This document shows positions 5,451 to 6,169 of a stretch of DNA of 6,169 nt, one piece after another. This DNA comes from Rhizobium sp. Q54 (GTDB taxonomy: Bacteria; Pseudomonadota; Alphaproteobacteria; Rhizobiales; Beijerinckiaceae): positions 1 to 6,169 of the forward strand of contig CAMDOY010000235.1 in NCBI GenBank assembly GCA_945903655.1, in the 5' to 3' direction. Made by a program: the position numbers and the translations under genes. Each line of letters starts with the position of its first letter. Positions within the stretch are counted from its first letter, which is position 1. The notes beneath the pieces are model-generated. The model searched no databases. It saw only the letters and a program-made list of their open reading frames with translations, and was not told the origin of the DNA.

Positions 5451-6169
5451 TCACTCCGCCGCCTTCTGCGTCTCCAGACGGAAGGGATGGGCGGGATAGA
5501 CGCCCAGAATCTTCACCTCGCGAGAGAAGAATTCCAGCTCCTCCAGCGCGCGGCGCAGTGGCGGATCTTCCGGGTGGCCGTCCACATCGGCGAGGAACTG
5601 GGTCGCGGCGAATTCGCCGTTCACCATGTAGCTTTCCAGCTTGGACATGTTCACGCCATTGGTGGCGAAGCCGCCGAGCGCCTTGTAAAGGGCGGCGGGC
5701 ACATTGCGCACGCGAAACAGGAAGGTCGTCACGGGATTGGGCTCGCCCTGGGCCAGCCACTTCGCCGTCTTCGACAGGATAATGAAGCGGGTGGTGTTGT
5801 GCTTCTCGTCCTCCACATCGGTGGCGAGGGTCTTGAGCCCATAGATGCCAGCCGCCAGGGCGGGCGCCAGCGAGGCGCGGGTGGGATCCTTCCACTCCGC
5901 CACTTCGCGGGCCGAGCCTGCGGTGTCGCCGGTCACGACCGCCTTGAGGCCAAGTTCCCGGATGATCTTGCGGCACTGTCCCAAAGCGTGGACATGGCTA
6001 TAGACCGAGCGAATGGTGGAAAGCTCCGCCTCCGGCAGGGCCAGAAGCTGGAAATGGATCGGCAGGAAATATTCGCTGATGATATGCAGCCCGGCCTGCG
6101 GCAGGAAATGATGGATGTCAGCCACGCGCCCGGCGATGGAATTCTCGATGGGGATCATGCCCAGATCCG
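5451..6169 (-). CDS. pheA: Prephenate dehydratase, 5' end beyond the window
   Basis: The enzyme converts prephenate to phenylpyruvate in phenylalanine synthesis. The visible 238 residues start in DLGMIPIENS and lack roughly the first 50 of the usual 285-300. In fragment numbering, SVYSHVHALGQC (54-65) is the central catalytic-domain motif, and HNTTRFII (123-130) holds the catalytic TRF triplet (126-128). An ACT domain follows (about 147-225) with VRNVPAALYKALGGF (153-167) and KLESYM (176-181), the counterpart of the ESRP phenylalanine-binding motif. Feedback inhibition by phenylalanine is therefore expected. No chorismate mutase domain is visible, and the missing N-terminus is too short in this family to hold one. 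The ATG at 6158 is internal: the family-typical residues DLG continue upstream of it to the window edge. The gene is convergent with the permease gene with no bases between the stop codons. Confidence 0.95.
   Translation of the reverse strand, partial: DLGMIPIENSIAGRVADIHHFLPQAGLHIISEYFLPIHFQLLALPEAELSTIRSVYSHVHALGQCRKIIRELGLKAVVTGDTAGSAREVAEWKDPTRASLAPALAAGIYGLKTLATDVEDEKHNTTRFIILSKTAKWLAQGEPNPVTTFLFRVRNVPAALYKALGGFATNGVNMSKLESYMVNGEFAATQFLADVDGHPEDPPLRRALEELEFFSREVKILGVYPAHPFRLETQKAAE

Overview
The window looks like a chromosomal segment of a GC-rich alphaproteobacterium, most likely of the order Hyphomicrobiales (Rhizobiales). Three things suggest this. The DnaX fragment has the rhizobial-type middle region, in which three of the four usual zinc cysteines are replaced. 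A small-type SRP RNA gene lies directly upstream of dnaX. The PheA fragment has the alphaproteobacterial SHVHALGQC form of its central motif. No species can be named from the sequence alone.

Layout. Positions 1-845 (minus) hold the N-terminal part of dnaX, running off the left edge. The SRP (4.5S) RNA gene ffs (about 895-988, minus) lies just upstream of it, with its own candidate promoter. A UDP-glucuronate 4-epimerase-like SDR gene (1053-2120, minus) follows, and nudC (2252-3223, plus) is divergent from it. A 248-bp intergenic region (3224-3471) contains a roughly 24% GC core with several nested inverted and direct repeats; it leads into a TetR-family regulator (3472-4224, plus). A 161-bp gap carries a good sigma70-type promoter with a dyad beside its -35 box and leads into a NiCoT-family nickel/cobalt permease gene (4386-5450, plus). 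The window ends in pheA (prephenate dehydratase, minus, 5' end beyond the right edge), whose stop codon abuts that of the permease gene.

How the genes relate. dnaX, ffs, nudC and pheA are housekeeping genes: replication clamp loading, membrane protein targeting, NAD(H)/NAD-RNA hydrolysis and phenylalanine synthesis. The epimerase supplies a sugar nucleotide for surface polysaccharide and stands alone here. The regulator and permease genes, with the AT-rich control region, look like an accessory module set between nudC and pheA. Whether the TetR protein controls the permease is inference only.

I found no clear new system, no CRISPR array, no tRNA or rRNA, and no transposase. The parts most worth a second look are the AT-rich repeat cluster upstream of tetR, the dyad at the permease promoter, and the competing folds visible in the SRP RNA.
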